A stretch of DNA of 64,000 nt, from the NCBI GenBank assembly GCA_041690255.1, contig JAWLHU010000009.1:62001-126000 (forward strand), in the 5' to 3' direction. Position numbers and translations under genes: made by a program. Positions 30,757-38,578 of this stretch are shown here, one piece after another. The notes beneath the pieces are model-generated. The model did no database searches and was not told the DNA's origin. It was given only the letters and a program-made list of their open reading frames with translations. The DNA is from JAWLHU01 sp041690255. Its GTDB lineage: Bacteria; Bacillota; Sulfobacillia; Symbiobacteriales; Symbiobacteriaceae. Positions within the stretch are counted from its first letter, which is position 1; the number at the start of each line of letters is the position of its first letter.

Positions 30757-31770
30757 ATGCCGAGACGAGCCATTCGGCGGCTGGCCGGGCTGGTTCCCAT
30801 CGCCCTGCTGCTGGCAGCCTGCAACTTCGGCGGGAAGGCGCGGCCAAAGGAGCTGATCCCTGTCCGCTTCACCGAGGTCATCCACTCGGTCTTCTACGGC
30901 CCCCAGTACGTGGCCCAGGCCAAGGGCTTCTTTGCCGATGAGGGCATCGACCTGACCGCCTCGACCGCCCAGGGCTCCGACCGGGGGACCGCCGCCCTCC
31001 TGGCCGGGACCGCCGACATTGCCATGGTGGGGCCGGAGACGACCATCTTCGTCTACAACCAGGACTCCCCGGTCAAGGTGAAGCTCTTCGCCCAGCTCAC
31101 CACCCAGGACGGCTCCTTCCTCGTCGCGCGGCAGAAGCCCGCCAGCTTTGACTGGTCCCAGGTCAAGGGCAGGGCGATCATCGGCTGGCGACCTGGCTCC
31201 ATGCCGCAACTGGTCGCCTCCGCCACGCTGAAGCAGAACGGCCTCGACCCGGAGCGGGACGTGGATTACATAAGCAACATCGCCGCTCCGGCCATGGTCG
31301 GGGCCTTCCAGAGCGGCCAGGGAGAGTATGTGCAGCTGTTCGAGCCGTTGGTGAGTCAACTGGAGCAGGCGGGGCAGGGCCACATGGTCGCCTCCTTCGG
31401 CGAAGTTTACGGCCCCATGCCCTACACGGGATTTGTCGCCACGACTGAGCTGATTGAACAGAACCCGGATCTGATCCAGCGGTACACCAACGCCATCTAC
31501 CGGGCGACCCAGTATATCTACGAGACCGACCCGAAGACCGTCGCCCAGGAGATCGCTACTCTCTTCGATGGCGCCGATGTGGACCTCCTCGCCGCAGCGA
31601 TTGCGCGCTACCGGGAGGGCGGTGCCTGGAAGCGGGATCTGACCATGAACCCGGCGGAGTTCGAGCGGCTCCAGGACCTGATGATCCAGGGCGGCGTGCT
31701 TGAGGCCTCCAAGCGGGCGCCCTTCGATGCGATCGCGACCAATCGGTTCGCCGAGGCGGCCGCCCAGTAA
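30757..31770 (+). CDS. NMT1/TauA-type ABC transporter substrate-binding lipoprotein
   Basis: The 337-residue protein has a lipoprotein signal (LVPIALLLAACNFGG) and the NMT1/SsuA-like fold: FYGPQYVAQAKGFFADEGID and LLAGTADIAMVGPETTIF. The family includes receptors for taurine, alkanesulfonates, nitrate and thiamine precursors. AAAGGAGG lies 8 nt before the ATG. It heads an intact binding protein-ATPase-permease operon. I looked for a TPP riboswitch upstream and saw none, so a pyrimidine role has no regulatory support. Confidence 0.9.
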   Translation: MPRRAIRRLAGLVPIALLLAACNFGGKARPKELIPVRFTEVIHSVFYGPQYVAQAKGFFADEGIDLTASTAQGSDRGTAALLAGTADIAMVGPETTIFVYNQDSPVKVKLFAQLTTQDGSFLVARQKPASFDWSQVKGRAIIGWRPGSMPQLVASATLKQNGLDPERDVDYISNIAAPAMVGAFQSGQGEYVQLFEPLVSQLEQAGQGHMVASFGEVYGPMPYTGFVATTELIEQNPDLIQRYTNAIYRATQYIYETDPKTVAQEIATLFDGADVDLLAAAIARYREGGAWKRDLTMNPAEFERLQDLMIQGGVLEASKRAPFDAIATNRFAEAAAQ

Positions 31771-31790
31771 GGTTGTTGGAGGTGAGCCCC

Positions 31791-32567
31791 GTGGCCGATC
31801 CGCGCATCGCCCTGGAGCAGGTCTCGCTCCACTACCTCTCCCCCCAGGGGGAGACCCAGGCGCTGCAGGATGTCTCGCTGGCGGTACAGCCCGGGGAGTT
31901 CCTCGCCATCGTCGGCCCCAGCGGCTCCGGCAAGTCGACGATCCTCTCGCTGGTCGCCGGCATCCTCCAGCCCACCTCGGGCCGGGTCCTCGTGGACGGG
32001 CACCCTGTCACCGGCCCCTCCCGCCGGGTCGGCTACATGCTCCAGCGAGATTACCTCTTTGAGTGGCGGACGGTGCGGGAGAACGGGCTGATCGGCCCCG
32101 AGGTCCAGGGGCTCGACCTGGCCGCGGCCCGTCGCCGGGTCGATCAGTTGCTGGAGCAGACCGGGCTCGCCTCGTTCGCGGATGCCTATCCGGACCAGCT
32201 TTCGGGCGGGATGCGCCAGCGAGCCGCCCTGGTCCGGACCCTGGCGATCGACCCGGACATTCTCCTGCTCGATGAGCCCTTCTCCGCCCTCGACTTCCAG
32301 ACCCGGCTCACCCTGGCCGATGAGATCCACGCCATTCTGAAGCAGTCGGGCAAGACGGCCGTGCTCGTCACCCACGACCTCTCCGAGGCGATCGCCCTTT
32401 CGGACCGGGTGATCGTCCTCTCTCGCCGGCCCGGGCGGATCAAGTCGGTCCACGCCATCCCCTTCGATGGTGGGCAGCGCCCCACCCCGTTCGAGGCCCG
32501 GGACCGGCCGGAGTATGGGACCTACTTTCAGCGGATCTGGCAGGAACTCGACGTGCAGGGGAGGTGA
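31791..32567 (+). CDS. ABC transporter ATPase (TauB/SsuB-type)
   Basis: The 258-residue ATPase has Walker A (GPSGSGKST), signature LSGGMRQR, Walker B (ILLLDEPFSALDFQ) and the H-loop VLVTHDLSEAIAL. The pattern is that of the nitrate/sulfonate/taurine group. I place the start at the GTG at 31791 because GGAGG is 8 nt upstream; a TTG at 31773 is too near the previous stop and lies before that site. It couples ATP to the permease at 32574. Confidence 0.92.
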   Translation: MADPRIALEQVSLHYLSPQGETQALQDVSLAVQPGEFLAIVGPSGSGKSTILSLVAGILQPTSGRVLVDGHPVTGPSRRVGYMLQRDYLFEWRTVRENGLIGPEVQGLDLAAARRRVDQLLEQTGLASFADAYPDQLSGGMRQRAALVRTLAIDPDILLLDEPFSALDFQTRLTLADEIHAILKQSGKTAVLVTHDLSEAIALSDRVIVLSRRPGRIKSVHAIPFDGGQRPTPFEARDRPEYGTYFQRIWQELDVQGR

Positions 32568-32573
32568 GCGCCC

Positions 32574-33368
32574 GTGTGGGAAGCCTACCGGCGGCGGATA
32601 CTCCGGCAACGTCTGCTGATCGGCGGAACGCAGTTGCTGATCCTGGCGGCTATCCTGCTCCTCTGGGAGATGGCTGCCGACCGCTACTGGGTCAACCCCA
32701 TGCTGACCAGTCGCCCATCGGACGTCTGGGCCACCCTGCTCCGGCTGGGGGCCAGCGGATCGCTCCAGCGCCATCTGCTGACCACCCTCTGGGAGACGCT
32801 GGCCGGCTTCGGCGCCGGCATGGGGCTCGGCCTCGGCGTGGCGGCGGCCCTCTGGTGGTGGCCCGCCCTCGCCCGGGTGATGGACCCCTACCTGGTGGTG
32901 CTGAACGCCCTGCCGAAGATCGCCCTGGGCCCGATCTTCTACATCTGGCTGGGCGACCGCTGGTCGGTCTATGGCATGGCGATCGCCATCAGTATCATCG
33001 TCACGATCGTCATGCTGCACAGCGGCTTCGGCGAGGTGGAGCCGAACCAGATCATGGTGATGCGGACCTTCGGGGCGAGCCGTTGGCAGATCCTGCGCAA
33101 GGTGGTCTTGCCTGCCAGCCTTCCCACGCTGATGGCGGCGTTGAAGGTGAACATCGGCCTCACCCTCGTCGGCGTGATCGTGGGCGAGTTCCTCTCAGCC
33201 AGGGCCGGCCTCGGCTACCTGATCATCTACGGCGGTCAGGTCTTCCAGATGGAGCTGGTCATGACCTCGGTCGTGATCCTGGCCGCGATCTCGGCGGTGC
33301 TCTACCTCGGGGTTACCTGGCTGGAGCGACTGGTCGCCCGACTGCTGCATCTACCCATGCGAAGCTGA
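32574..33368 (+). CDS. ABC transporter permease (TauC/SsuC-type)
   Basis: The 264-residue membrane protein has five or six hydrophobic segments and the coupling motif region VMRTFGASRWQILRKVVLPA, followed by VGVIVGEFLSARAGLGY, as in SsuC/TauC permeases. GGGAGG lies 9 nt before the GTG start. It completes the importer begun at 30757. Confidence 0.92.
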   Translation: MWEAYRRRILRQRLLIGGTQLLILAAILLLWEMAADRYWVNPMLTSRPSDVWATLLRLGASGSLQRHLLTTLWETLAGFGAGMGLGLGVAAALWWWPALARVMDPYLVVLNALPKIALGPIFYIWLGDRWSVYGMAIAISIIVTIVMLHSGFGEVEPNQIMVMRTFGASRWQILRKVVLPASLPTLMAALKVNIGLTLVGVIVGEFLSARAGLGYLIIYGGQVFQMELVMTSVVILAAISAVLYLGVTWLERLVARLLHLPMRS

Positions 33369-33934
33369 GGCGCAGTGCGATGGGGGGCTGGTGCGGGTAT
33401 CGTCGCGGTTTGAGTGCGGTGGCGTCACATCGGGATCGTGGTGGTGTCGCAGTGTCGCCGCAAAGGGGTCGCACTGTCGTCGCACTGTCGTCGCACTGTC
33501 GTCGCACTGTCGTCGCACTGTCGTCGCAGTAGATTCGCGGTGTGATCAACATCAATCGCGCACCCGCCGACACCAACCGCGGTAATTCCGCACACTTGTG
33601 TGCAGCCAGCCGCGGCGAAGCCCTTGTCTCCCAACGCTTCGGGCCAACACTCCGCGCAGCGCGTCCCACCGAAGAACGCGTGAGAAGTGCCGGAAACGAT
33701 CGGCCGACCTACACGTTTCAGTACTGGGCCCTCAACCCAGGTGCGAGCCGTACCGATGCCTCTCTCACAGAAGCCTTGTGGCAGAAGAGATTGCGTCTCT
33801 GTGAAGCAACAGGGTTTTCCCACATTTGTCTCATGAGAGTCAACATCGGTCAACATTTACCGACATTGATCAACACCGCGGTTCCTGTATGCGCGCAGAG
33901 GCTTCCTGCCCACCCTAAGAGCGAGGTGGATATC
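33369..33934. other. Non-coding region with short repeats
   Basis: No convincing gene is seen in these 566 bases; an open frame from 33542 lacks an SD and its composition differs from the neighbours. The first third is the 11-bp repeat (separate entry). Near the right end (33838-33877) TCAACAT/TCAACA elements are clustered, with GGT-caacattt-ACC as a small dyad. An AAGCCC...GGGCTT-like terminator for the permease gene is not obvious. Confidence 0.5.
33468..33530. repeat. 11-bp tandem repeat (GTCGTCGCACT), five copies plus a degenerate one
   Basis: GCACT recurs at 33471, 33482, 33493, 33504 and 33515, then as GCAGT at 33526, an exact 11-bp period. Flanking 33445-33467 holds weaker copies (GTCGCAGTGTCGCCGCA). 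The period equals about one helical turn and is not a multiple of three within a unit, so it is not obviously coding. Confidence 0.9.
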
Positions 33935-34198
33935 ATGAGCAAAGAGATGCGCGCCGAAGCCGCCCGCCACTTCAGCCAGGCGGCGGACCAACTGGTCGAT
34001 GCCTGCCGCAAGCTGGAGCAACTGGGCATGGACGACCCGCCGATCGAGGGGCTCCTCCAGGCCCTGGAGCGGGTGACACAGCGGGTCCACCAGATGCACC
34101 CGCCCGAGGAGCGGATCCAGATCGAGCCGGCCGACATGGCGATCCCGGGCTGCCGGATTGCCGCCCTGGACGCTGCCGATGGCGAGGGTCCCACGTAG
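33935..34198 (+). CDS. Small hypothetical helical protein
   Basis: The 87-residue protein is mostly helical and charged: EMRAEAARHFSQAADQLVDA, then RKLEQLGMDDPPIEGLLQAL. No family recognised. GAGGTGG lies about 5 nt before the ATG. The frame is open upstream to 33542, but that part has no SD and unlike composition, so I start at 33935. No neighbour suggests a role. Confidence 0.6.
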   Translation: MSKEMRAEAARHFSQAADQLVDACRKLEQLGMDDPPIEGLLQALERVTQRVHQMHPPEERIQIEPADMAIPGCRIAALDAADGEGPT

Positions 34199-34552
34199 TG
34201 CGACACCCTCGATCTCGCCTGTGGTGAACCCAAGCACGCCTGATCTGTCTGGAATCGCGCGGCTGACTCGCACTCTGGCGTGCAAAAACGGACAGCTAGG
34301 CGTCAGTGACCCCGGGTTTCGCCTGTCTGAGATCCAATTCGGACCTAGCTATCCGGAATTGCCACCCTCTAAAGCCCCTCTCTGGGCAAAATCAGACAGA
34401 TGCCTCTGGGACAACCCACAGCCCCAACTCGGTCAATTGAAGTCGGTAGGGAGCCCCAGGTTATCGTAGTGCTCGAACCCCCTTCGGGTCTGGGGGCGTG
34501 TCCCACGCAAATACCCTCCCCCATGCCGTTCTGTGGCCTTCAGGGAGGGCAC
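34199..34552. other. Decayed intergenic region
   Basis: No intact gene is seen. It contains an imperfect hairpin (CAATTCGGA near 34336 against TCCGGAATTG) and, at its right side, the stump of a second NUDIX gene (separate entry). Composition is less GC-rich and codon-like periodicity is absent. Confidence 0.5.
34433..34501 (-). pseudogene. C-terminal stump of a duplicated NUDIX hydrolase gene
   Basis: Read on the minus strand these bases give RRGFEHYDNLGLPTDFN and a stop, nearly the same as the RRVFEHYDNPALPTDFD terminus of the intact NUDIX gene whose stop codon is at 35056. The DNA is also close (both contain GGTTATCGTAGTGCTCGAAC). Upstream of this the match is lost. It is the remains of a partial duplication or of a paralogue that was deleted. 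Confidence 0.8.
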
Positions 34553-34750
34553 GTGTCATCATCTCCTGGTCAACAGACCGAGCCCATCATCATCCTTGAC
34601 GCCATCGATGCTGAGGACCAACCTCCCACTCGCCCCCGCCGCCGGCTCGATCACAACGTAGAACTGATTCGGCGCGGATGGGCGATTTCGCGTCTGAGCC
34701 TGCCACCCGATCCCCTACAGACTCAGCTTGACGCTCTGCCAGTCAATTGA
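34553..34750 (+). CDS. Possible small protein (doubtful)
   Basis: A GTG at 34553 lies 4 nt after GGGAGG and opens a 65-codon frame (EPIIILDAIDAEDQ, then RPRRRLDHNVELIRRGWAIS). It resembles no family and overlaps the 3' end of the convergent lipoprotein gene by 36 bases. It may be a gene or a chance frame in a decayed region. Confidence 0.3.
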   Translation: MSSSPGQQTEPIIILDAIDAEDQPPTRPRRRLDHNVELIRRGWAISRLSLPPDPLQTQLDALPVN

Positions 34751-34990
34751 TCGGGCAAAGCTTACCGTTGCGCCGATCGAACGGGGCGGCATGGTTACGG
34801 TCTGCCCAGGCCGGGCTGTCACTTCTGCGCCGTCCGCCTTCAAGACGAAGACCGGGCCGGGAGATGCATGCTCACTGGAGGGCAGCCCTGGTCCTGGTCC
34901 ATTGCGGCCGGCCAATCCTGGGGCGGAAGGAATGGCACAACCAGCCAACCCCAACACGAGTAGTCCGGCGACCAACCACCTCACCGTCAT
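34715..34990 (-). CDS. Small putative lipoprotein
   Basis: The 91-residue protein has a lipobox (VAGLLVLGLAGCAIPS), so it is likely lipid-anchored at the outer face of the membrane. A short, Pro/Gly/Ser-rich domain follows, with ADGAEVTARPGQTVTMPPRS. GGAGGGAGG precedes the ATG closely. No family recognised. It stands alone between decayed DNA and the NUDIX gene. Confidence 0.7.
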   Translation of the reverse strand: MTVRWLVAGLLVLGLAGCAIPSAPGLAGRNGPGPGLPSSEHASPGPVFVLKADGAEVTARPGQTVTMPPRSIGATVSFARSIDWQSVKLSL

Positions 34991-35055
34991 GCCTCCCTCC
35001 AGTTACTGAATCTGACCGGTCGCCACAACTGTTGCTGGCAAGTCCATCGACGGGG

Positions 35056-35691
35056 TCAGTCGAAGTCCGTGGGCAGCGCGGGGTTATCGTAGTGCTCGAA
35101 CACCCGCCGGATCTGGGCCTCGTTCACACGGCTAACCGATAATGCCGGTATCTGATCTCGGCCAAAGAAGCCGACCCCGTCCGTCTCCAGGCTGTTCCGG
35201 GGGCTGCCAGCCACCAACTCACAGCGGATGAACACCTTATAGACATACCATAGCAGCGGCGGGTGTGCGTGTCGTGCCCGGTCGAGCACCGCCAGCACCT
35301 TAACGGGCCGCACCTGGTAGCCGGACTCCTCCAGCACCTCCCGAGCCGCCACTTCGCCCGGGCTTTCCCCGACATCGGCCCAGCCGCCGGGCAAGGACCA
35401 CAAGCCCTCCGCCCTCTCCCGCACCAGCAGGAGTTCACCCTGGGCGTCGAATACCACCGCGCGAATATCGACTTTGGGGGTGAGGTAGCCCTGCTCAGCC
35501 GTGAGTACCTCTGTCAGAACCTCCGGAGCAGCAGACGTATGCTTCGCCATGATCTCGATGACGATCTGCCGCAGTTGCTCATATCGCTCCTGGTCGTACG
35601 GGTCCTTGCTATACGTCAGCCCGGCCTGAGCGATCGACTGGATCTGCTGCGCCCACTGTAGCCATGTCGGATGCTGTGACAAGGAGAGCAC
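35056..35691 (-). CDS. NUDIX hydrolase with N-terminal NUDIX_N-type domain
   Basis: The 211-residue protein has a 60-residue helical front (WLQWAQQIQSIAQAGLTYSK) and a complete Nudix box GGWADVGESPGEVAAREVLE followed by ESGY. This two-part layout is common in ADP-ribose or nucleotide-sugar pyrophosphatases of firmicutes. The GTG at 35691 is weakly supported; a TTG at 35682 lies 6 nt after AGAGGTG. A broken copy of its 3' end occurs 600 bases away. It is followed 10 nt upstream on the same strand by the GNAT gene, so they form an operon. Confidence 0.9.
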   Translation of the reverse strand: MLSLSQHPTWLQWAQQIQSIAQAGLTYSKDPYDQERYEQLRQIVIEIMAKHTSAAPEVLTEVLTAEQGYLTPKVDIRAVVFDAQGELLLVRERAEGLWSLPGGWADVGESPGEVAAREVLEESGYQVRPVKVLAVLDRARHAHPPLLWYVYKVFIRCELVAGSPRNSLETDGVGFFGRDQIPALSVSRVNEAQIRRVFEHYDNPALPTDFD

Positions 35692-35701
35692 CTCTATCCC
35701 T

Positions 35702-36121
35702 TCACTTCAAGAGTTTGGTCCAGCCAGCGAAGTCGATCTCGAAGAAGGGGTGCTCCGGGTCGGGGCACGGGTTCCCCGTCAGCCCCAGCCGGGCGTAGAA
35801 CTCCAGTGCACCGGGGCTCGACTGCCACTGGAGCCAGCGCACACCGCGAGACTCAGACCATCGCCGGACAGATTCGAACAGGTGGCGCCCCACCCCACGT
35901 TTACGCCACGCCGGGCCGACAATCACGTCGTTCAGTCGGGCGGTGCTCACTCCGGCCCGAATGTGCGGCCCGTAGTCATGCACCCAGGCATACCCGGCCA
36001 GCCGCTTCTGAGCAACGCTCCTTCCAAAGGCGTCCTGCGAATCGGCCATGCCCTGAACGATCTCCCACAGGGCCGCAATGTCGGACTCCTCTACCTGCCG
36101 GATCAGGATCTCCTCTGCCAT
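35702..36121 (-). CDS. GNAT-family N-acetyltransferase
   Basis: The 139-residue protein is a single GNAT domain. The acetyl-CoA motif A reads VIVGPAWRKRGVGRHLFESV (the R/Q-x-x-G-x-G/A loop is RKRGVG), and the C-terminal ALEFYARLGLTGN is motif B. AGGGATGGAGG precedes the ATG. The acceptor substrate cannot be told. It is transcribed with the NUDIX hydrolase. Confidence 0.9.
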   Translation of the reverse strand: MAEEILIRQVEESDIAALWEIVQGMADSQDAFGRSVAQKRLAGYAWVHDYGPHIRAGVSTARLNDVIVGPAWRKRGVGRHLFESVRRWSESRGVRWLQWQSSPGALEFYARLGLTGNPCPDPEHPFFEIDFAGWTKLLK

Positions 36122-36310
36122 ACCTCCATCCCTCCCATTCCCAAGCGCAAAGCTCGAACAGTTTCTCCACCCCCCAGGCCAGATCCCTTCTGATTCCCAG
36201 AGCCTGCACGGCTAAGTCAACCCGGGCTGGGGCCGTCCCTGGTACGCATAGAAGCATCTTCCTGGGGTGAAGCCTATGTGCGAGACTTGCCAGGAGGAGT
36301 GTATACCCGA

Positions 36311-37285
36311 GTGAAGACTCCCAGGACCAAGCATGCGGAGGAGAGCGCAAGCACCGACTCCCCACCCGAGGCCGTAGCAGACCGGAGCGTTACCGATCAC
36401 CACCAACTGCAGGACAGCGCCGTAGAGCCCGCACAGGATGACCTCTTCCTGAGGCCCACCTCCGGGAATACGATCCCGGAAGCGGAGTTCATTGACCGGT
36501 CGCTTCAGGAGAATCAATTCTGGATGCGCATTATGATGGAGCACGCCTTCGTGCTGGGGAGCGCCCTTCCCATGGAGGCGACCGAGTACCGCCAGACAGC
36601 GGAGCGGTTCCAGAAGGAGTTCGAGCGCCAGCTGACCCGCTCCCTCCACGAGACGCCGCCAGAGCAGGCTGCTGTCGCCAAACTGAACTCGGACAGCATC
36701 GATCTGTTGAAGCGCTCCATCGAGTTCAAGGAGGCGGTCTTTAAGGACAACGTCAAGGGGAAGTACCGGGGCTTCCTGTGGCCCATGCTGGCGGAGCATA
36801 TCAGGCGGGAACCGCTCTACGTGGTCAAGACCCTGCAGCGGCTGAACCGCCGGATCGAGCGCCCCCTGCGCGAGGATATCGTGGAGGAGAACGAGTTCTT
36901 CCTGAAGATCATGGCCGAGCACTCGGCCTTCCTGGTCCACTTCCTGGACATGAATGAAGACGATCTGATCGATGTAACCCGGGCGTTTACCCTGAAGTTC
37001 AAACTGCTGACGCTCACGGCTCGCAACATTGAGGTGGAACCGCCATCGGCCACCGCCCTCCTATCGCACCTGACGGTCTTCCGGGGCGCCACGATCACAC
37101 TCCACGATTACCTGGCCGAGATCGGGCGCCTCTCAGCAGCAGGGGAGATCCGGGGAATTCTCGACCCGACCATCATGGGCCACGTTACACGGGAGGCCGC
37201 CAAGTACCTCTCGGTCCTTGACCGGCTGGAGGCTCGGGTGAAGCAGGTCCAGAGAACGCTGACGCAGGGAGCGCAGGTAAGTTGA
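36311..37285 (+). CDS. DUF2935 domain protein (two repeats)
   Basis: The 324-residue protein has two copies of the DUF2935 helical unit, marked by ENQFWMRIMMEHAFVLG (near residue 65) and EENEFFLKIMAEHSAFL (near 195). Each contains the conserved Glu and Glu-His that suggest a metal site in a ferritin- or hemerythrin-like bundle; function unknown in the literature as I know it. The GTG at 36311 lies 11 nt after AGGAGGAG. The N-terminal 50 residues are polar and disordered. A paralogue follows with a 4-base overlap. Confidence 0.8.
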   Translation: MKTPRTKHAEESASTDSPPEAVADRSVTDHHQLQDSAVEPAQDDLFLRPTSGNTIPEAEFIDRSLQENQFWMRIMMEHAFVLGSALPMEATEYRQTAERFQKEFERQLTRSLHETPPEQAAVAKLNSDSIDLLKRSIEFKEAVFKDNVKGKYRGFLWPMLAEHIRREPLYVVKTLQRLNRRIERPLREDIVEENEFFLKIMAEHSAFLVHFLDMNEDDLIDVTRAFTLKFKLLTLTARNIEVEPPSATALLSHLTVFRGATITLHDYLAEIGRLSAAGEIRGILDPTIMGHVTREAAKYLSVLDRLEARVKQVQRTLTQGAQVS

Positions 37286-38526
37286 GCAGAATGGCACTGT
37301 CCCAGTTTCTCAAGGGTGTCGGGTTGGATGAATGGGATGTCGTGGGTGATCCGAAGCTGGTCCCCGGGCAGTCGCCGGGCCAGCGGGCTGTGGAACCGAA
37401 GTGGGAAGGCCGCCGCCTGACCGACGGGGAGTTTGTGCAGAAGTCCCTGGAAGAGAACCAGTTCTGGCTGCGGATCATGATGGAGCACGCCCTCTTTCTC
37501 CGGCTAGGGCTCCCCCCGGATGCGACAAGGCTGATCAACCAGGCGAAGCGGTTCGAGCAGGCCTTTGAGAAGCAGTTGGAACGCTCCTTCTCCATCCCGG
37601 CCGAACCCGAGCCGCTGCGGAGCCTGAACGATGACAGCCTCTTCCTTACCGGGCAGATGGTCCTCTACAAACAGAGGGTCCTCTCCCGCGTCCTCACCGG
37701 CACCGTTCGGGGTTTCAACTTTCCCCTCTTGCTGGAGCACGTGAGACGGGAAGCGATCTACTTCTTCCGGACGCTCCAGCGTGTCAGGGCCCGGGTGGAG
37801 AGGCCGCTGGACGATGATATCATCGAGGAGAATGTCTTCTTCCTGCGGATCATGGCCGATCACGCGAAGTTCGTGGCTCATCTGCTGGACCCGACGGAGA
37901 AGGAACTGATCCGCCAGGCCTCGGCGCTGGGGCAGGAGTTTGACGTGCTCGCCGCCCAGGCACGGAACCTGGATTTCGAGCCACGGTCAAACCATGTCCT
38001 GCGGGCGCAGTTGACGGTCTTCAAAGGCTCGACCCTGAATCTGAGGTCCTTCAAGGAGCAGGCGACGAAGCTGGTCCAGGCATCACAGATCCGGAGCGTG
38101 ATCGACCCGCGGCTCGCGTCCCATATCACCCGGGAGGCTGCGAAGTTCCTCTCGATCATCGACCAACTCGAAGAGCGTTCGGACCGGGAGACGGCGCAGG
38201 GGGGCGTGTCGGTGGAACCTGCGACCATCGTATCCGGACAGCCTGTCACGATCACCTACAAGGGTCTCCTGGCCAGTGCGGGAGCCAGGACGGTCTACCT
38301 CCACGTCGGCTACGGGGAGAACGGACGGGACTGGTCCGGTGTCACAGACCTGGAGATGAAGCGGGCCGGTGACGGGTGGAAGGTGACCTTCCAGACGCAG
38401 GAGGCCTCCAAGCTGAACTTCTGCTTCAAAGATGACGCAGGGAACTGGGACAGCAACTCCGGCCGGAACTGGAGCTATGACATGTACAGCGGCGCGGCAG
38501 TGGAAGCACCGGCCACCCACCATTAG
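37282..38526 (+). CDS. DUF2935 protein fused to a CBM25-like carbohydrate-binding domain
   Basis: The 414-residue protein repeats the DUF2935 pair (ENQFWLRIMMEHALFL near 55; EENVFFLRIMADHAKFV near 183) and then adds a beta-sandwich of about 90 residues (315-405) with SVEPATIVSGQPVTITYKG, TVYLHVGYG and NFCFKDDAGNWDSNSGRNW. The last part is the pattern of CBM25/CBM53 starch-binding modules. No signal peptide is present, so an intracellular glycogen or storage-glucan target is possible. The TTG start shares TTGA with the previous stop; an ATG at 37291 is the alternative. Confidence 0.8.
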   Translation: MSRMALSQFLKGVGLDEWDVVGDPKLVPGQSPGQRAVEPKWEGRRLTDGEFVQKSLEENQFWLRIMMEHALFLRLGLPPDATRLINQAKRFEQAFEKQLERSFSIPAEPEPLRSLNDDSLFLTGQMVLYKQRVLSRVLTGTVRGFNFPLLLEHVRREAIYFFRTLQRVRARVERPLDDDIIEENVFFLRIMADHAKFVAHLLDPTEKELIRQASALGQEFDVLAAQARNLDFEPRSNHVLRAQLTVFKGSTLNLRSFKEQATKLVQASQIRSVIDPRLASHITREAAKFLSIIDQLEERSDRETAQGGVSVEPATIVSGQPVTITYKGLLASAGARTVYLHVGYGENGRDWSGVTDLEMKRAGDGWKVTFQTQEASKLNFCFKDDAGNWDSNSGRNWSYDMYSGAAVEAPATHH

Positions 38527-38541
38527 AAGCCACGAATGGCA

Positions 38542-38568
38542 GGAGCCACCCCGCCCCGGGGTGGCTCC
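38542..38568. terminator. Bidirectional terminator hairpin
   Basis: GGAGCCACCCC and GGGGTGGCTCC form an 11-bp stem with a 5-base loop between convergent genes. Confidence 0.8.
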
Positions 38569-38578
38569 CGTTCGCACC

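Noticed and set aside
33468..33530. CRISPR array
   Set aside because: The 11-bp units are contiguous with no spacers and there are no cas genes. The 176-bp repeat at 25645 also lacks spacers.
33542..33934. Upstream extension of the small protein at 33935
   Set aside because: The frame is open but has no SD at its beginning and crosses AT-richer, repeat-bearing DNA. The ATG at 33935 has GAGGTGG nearby.
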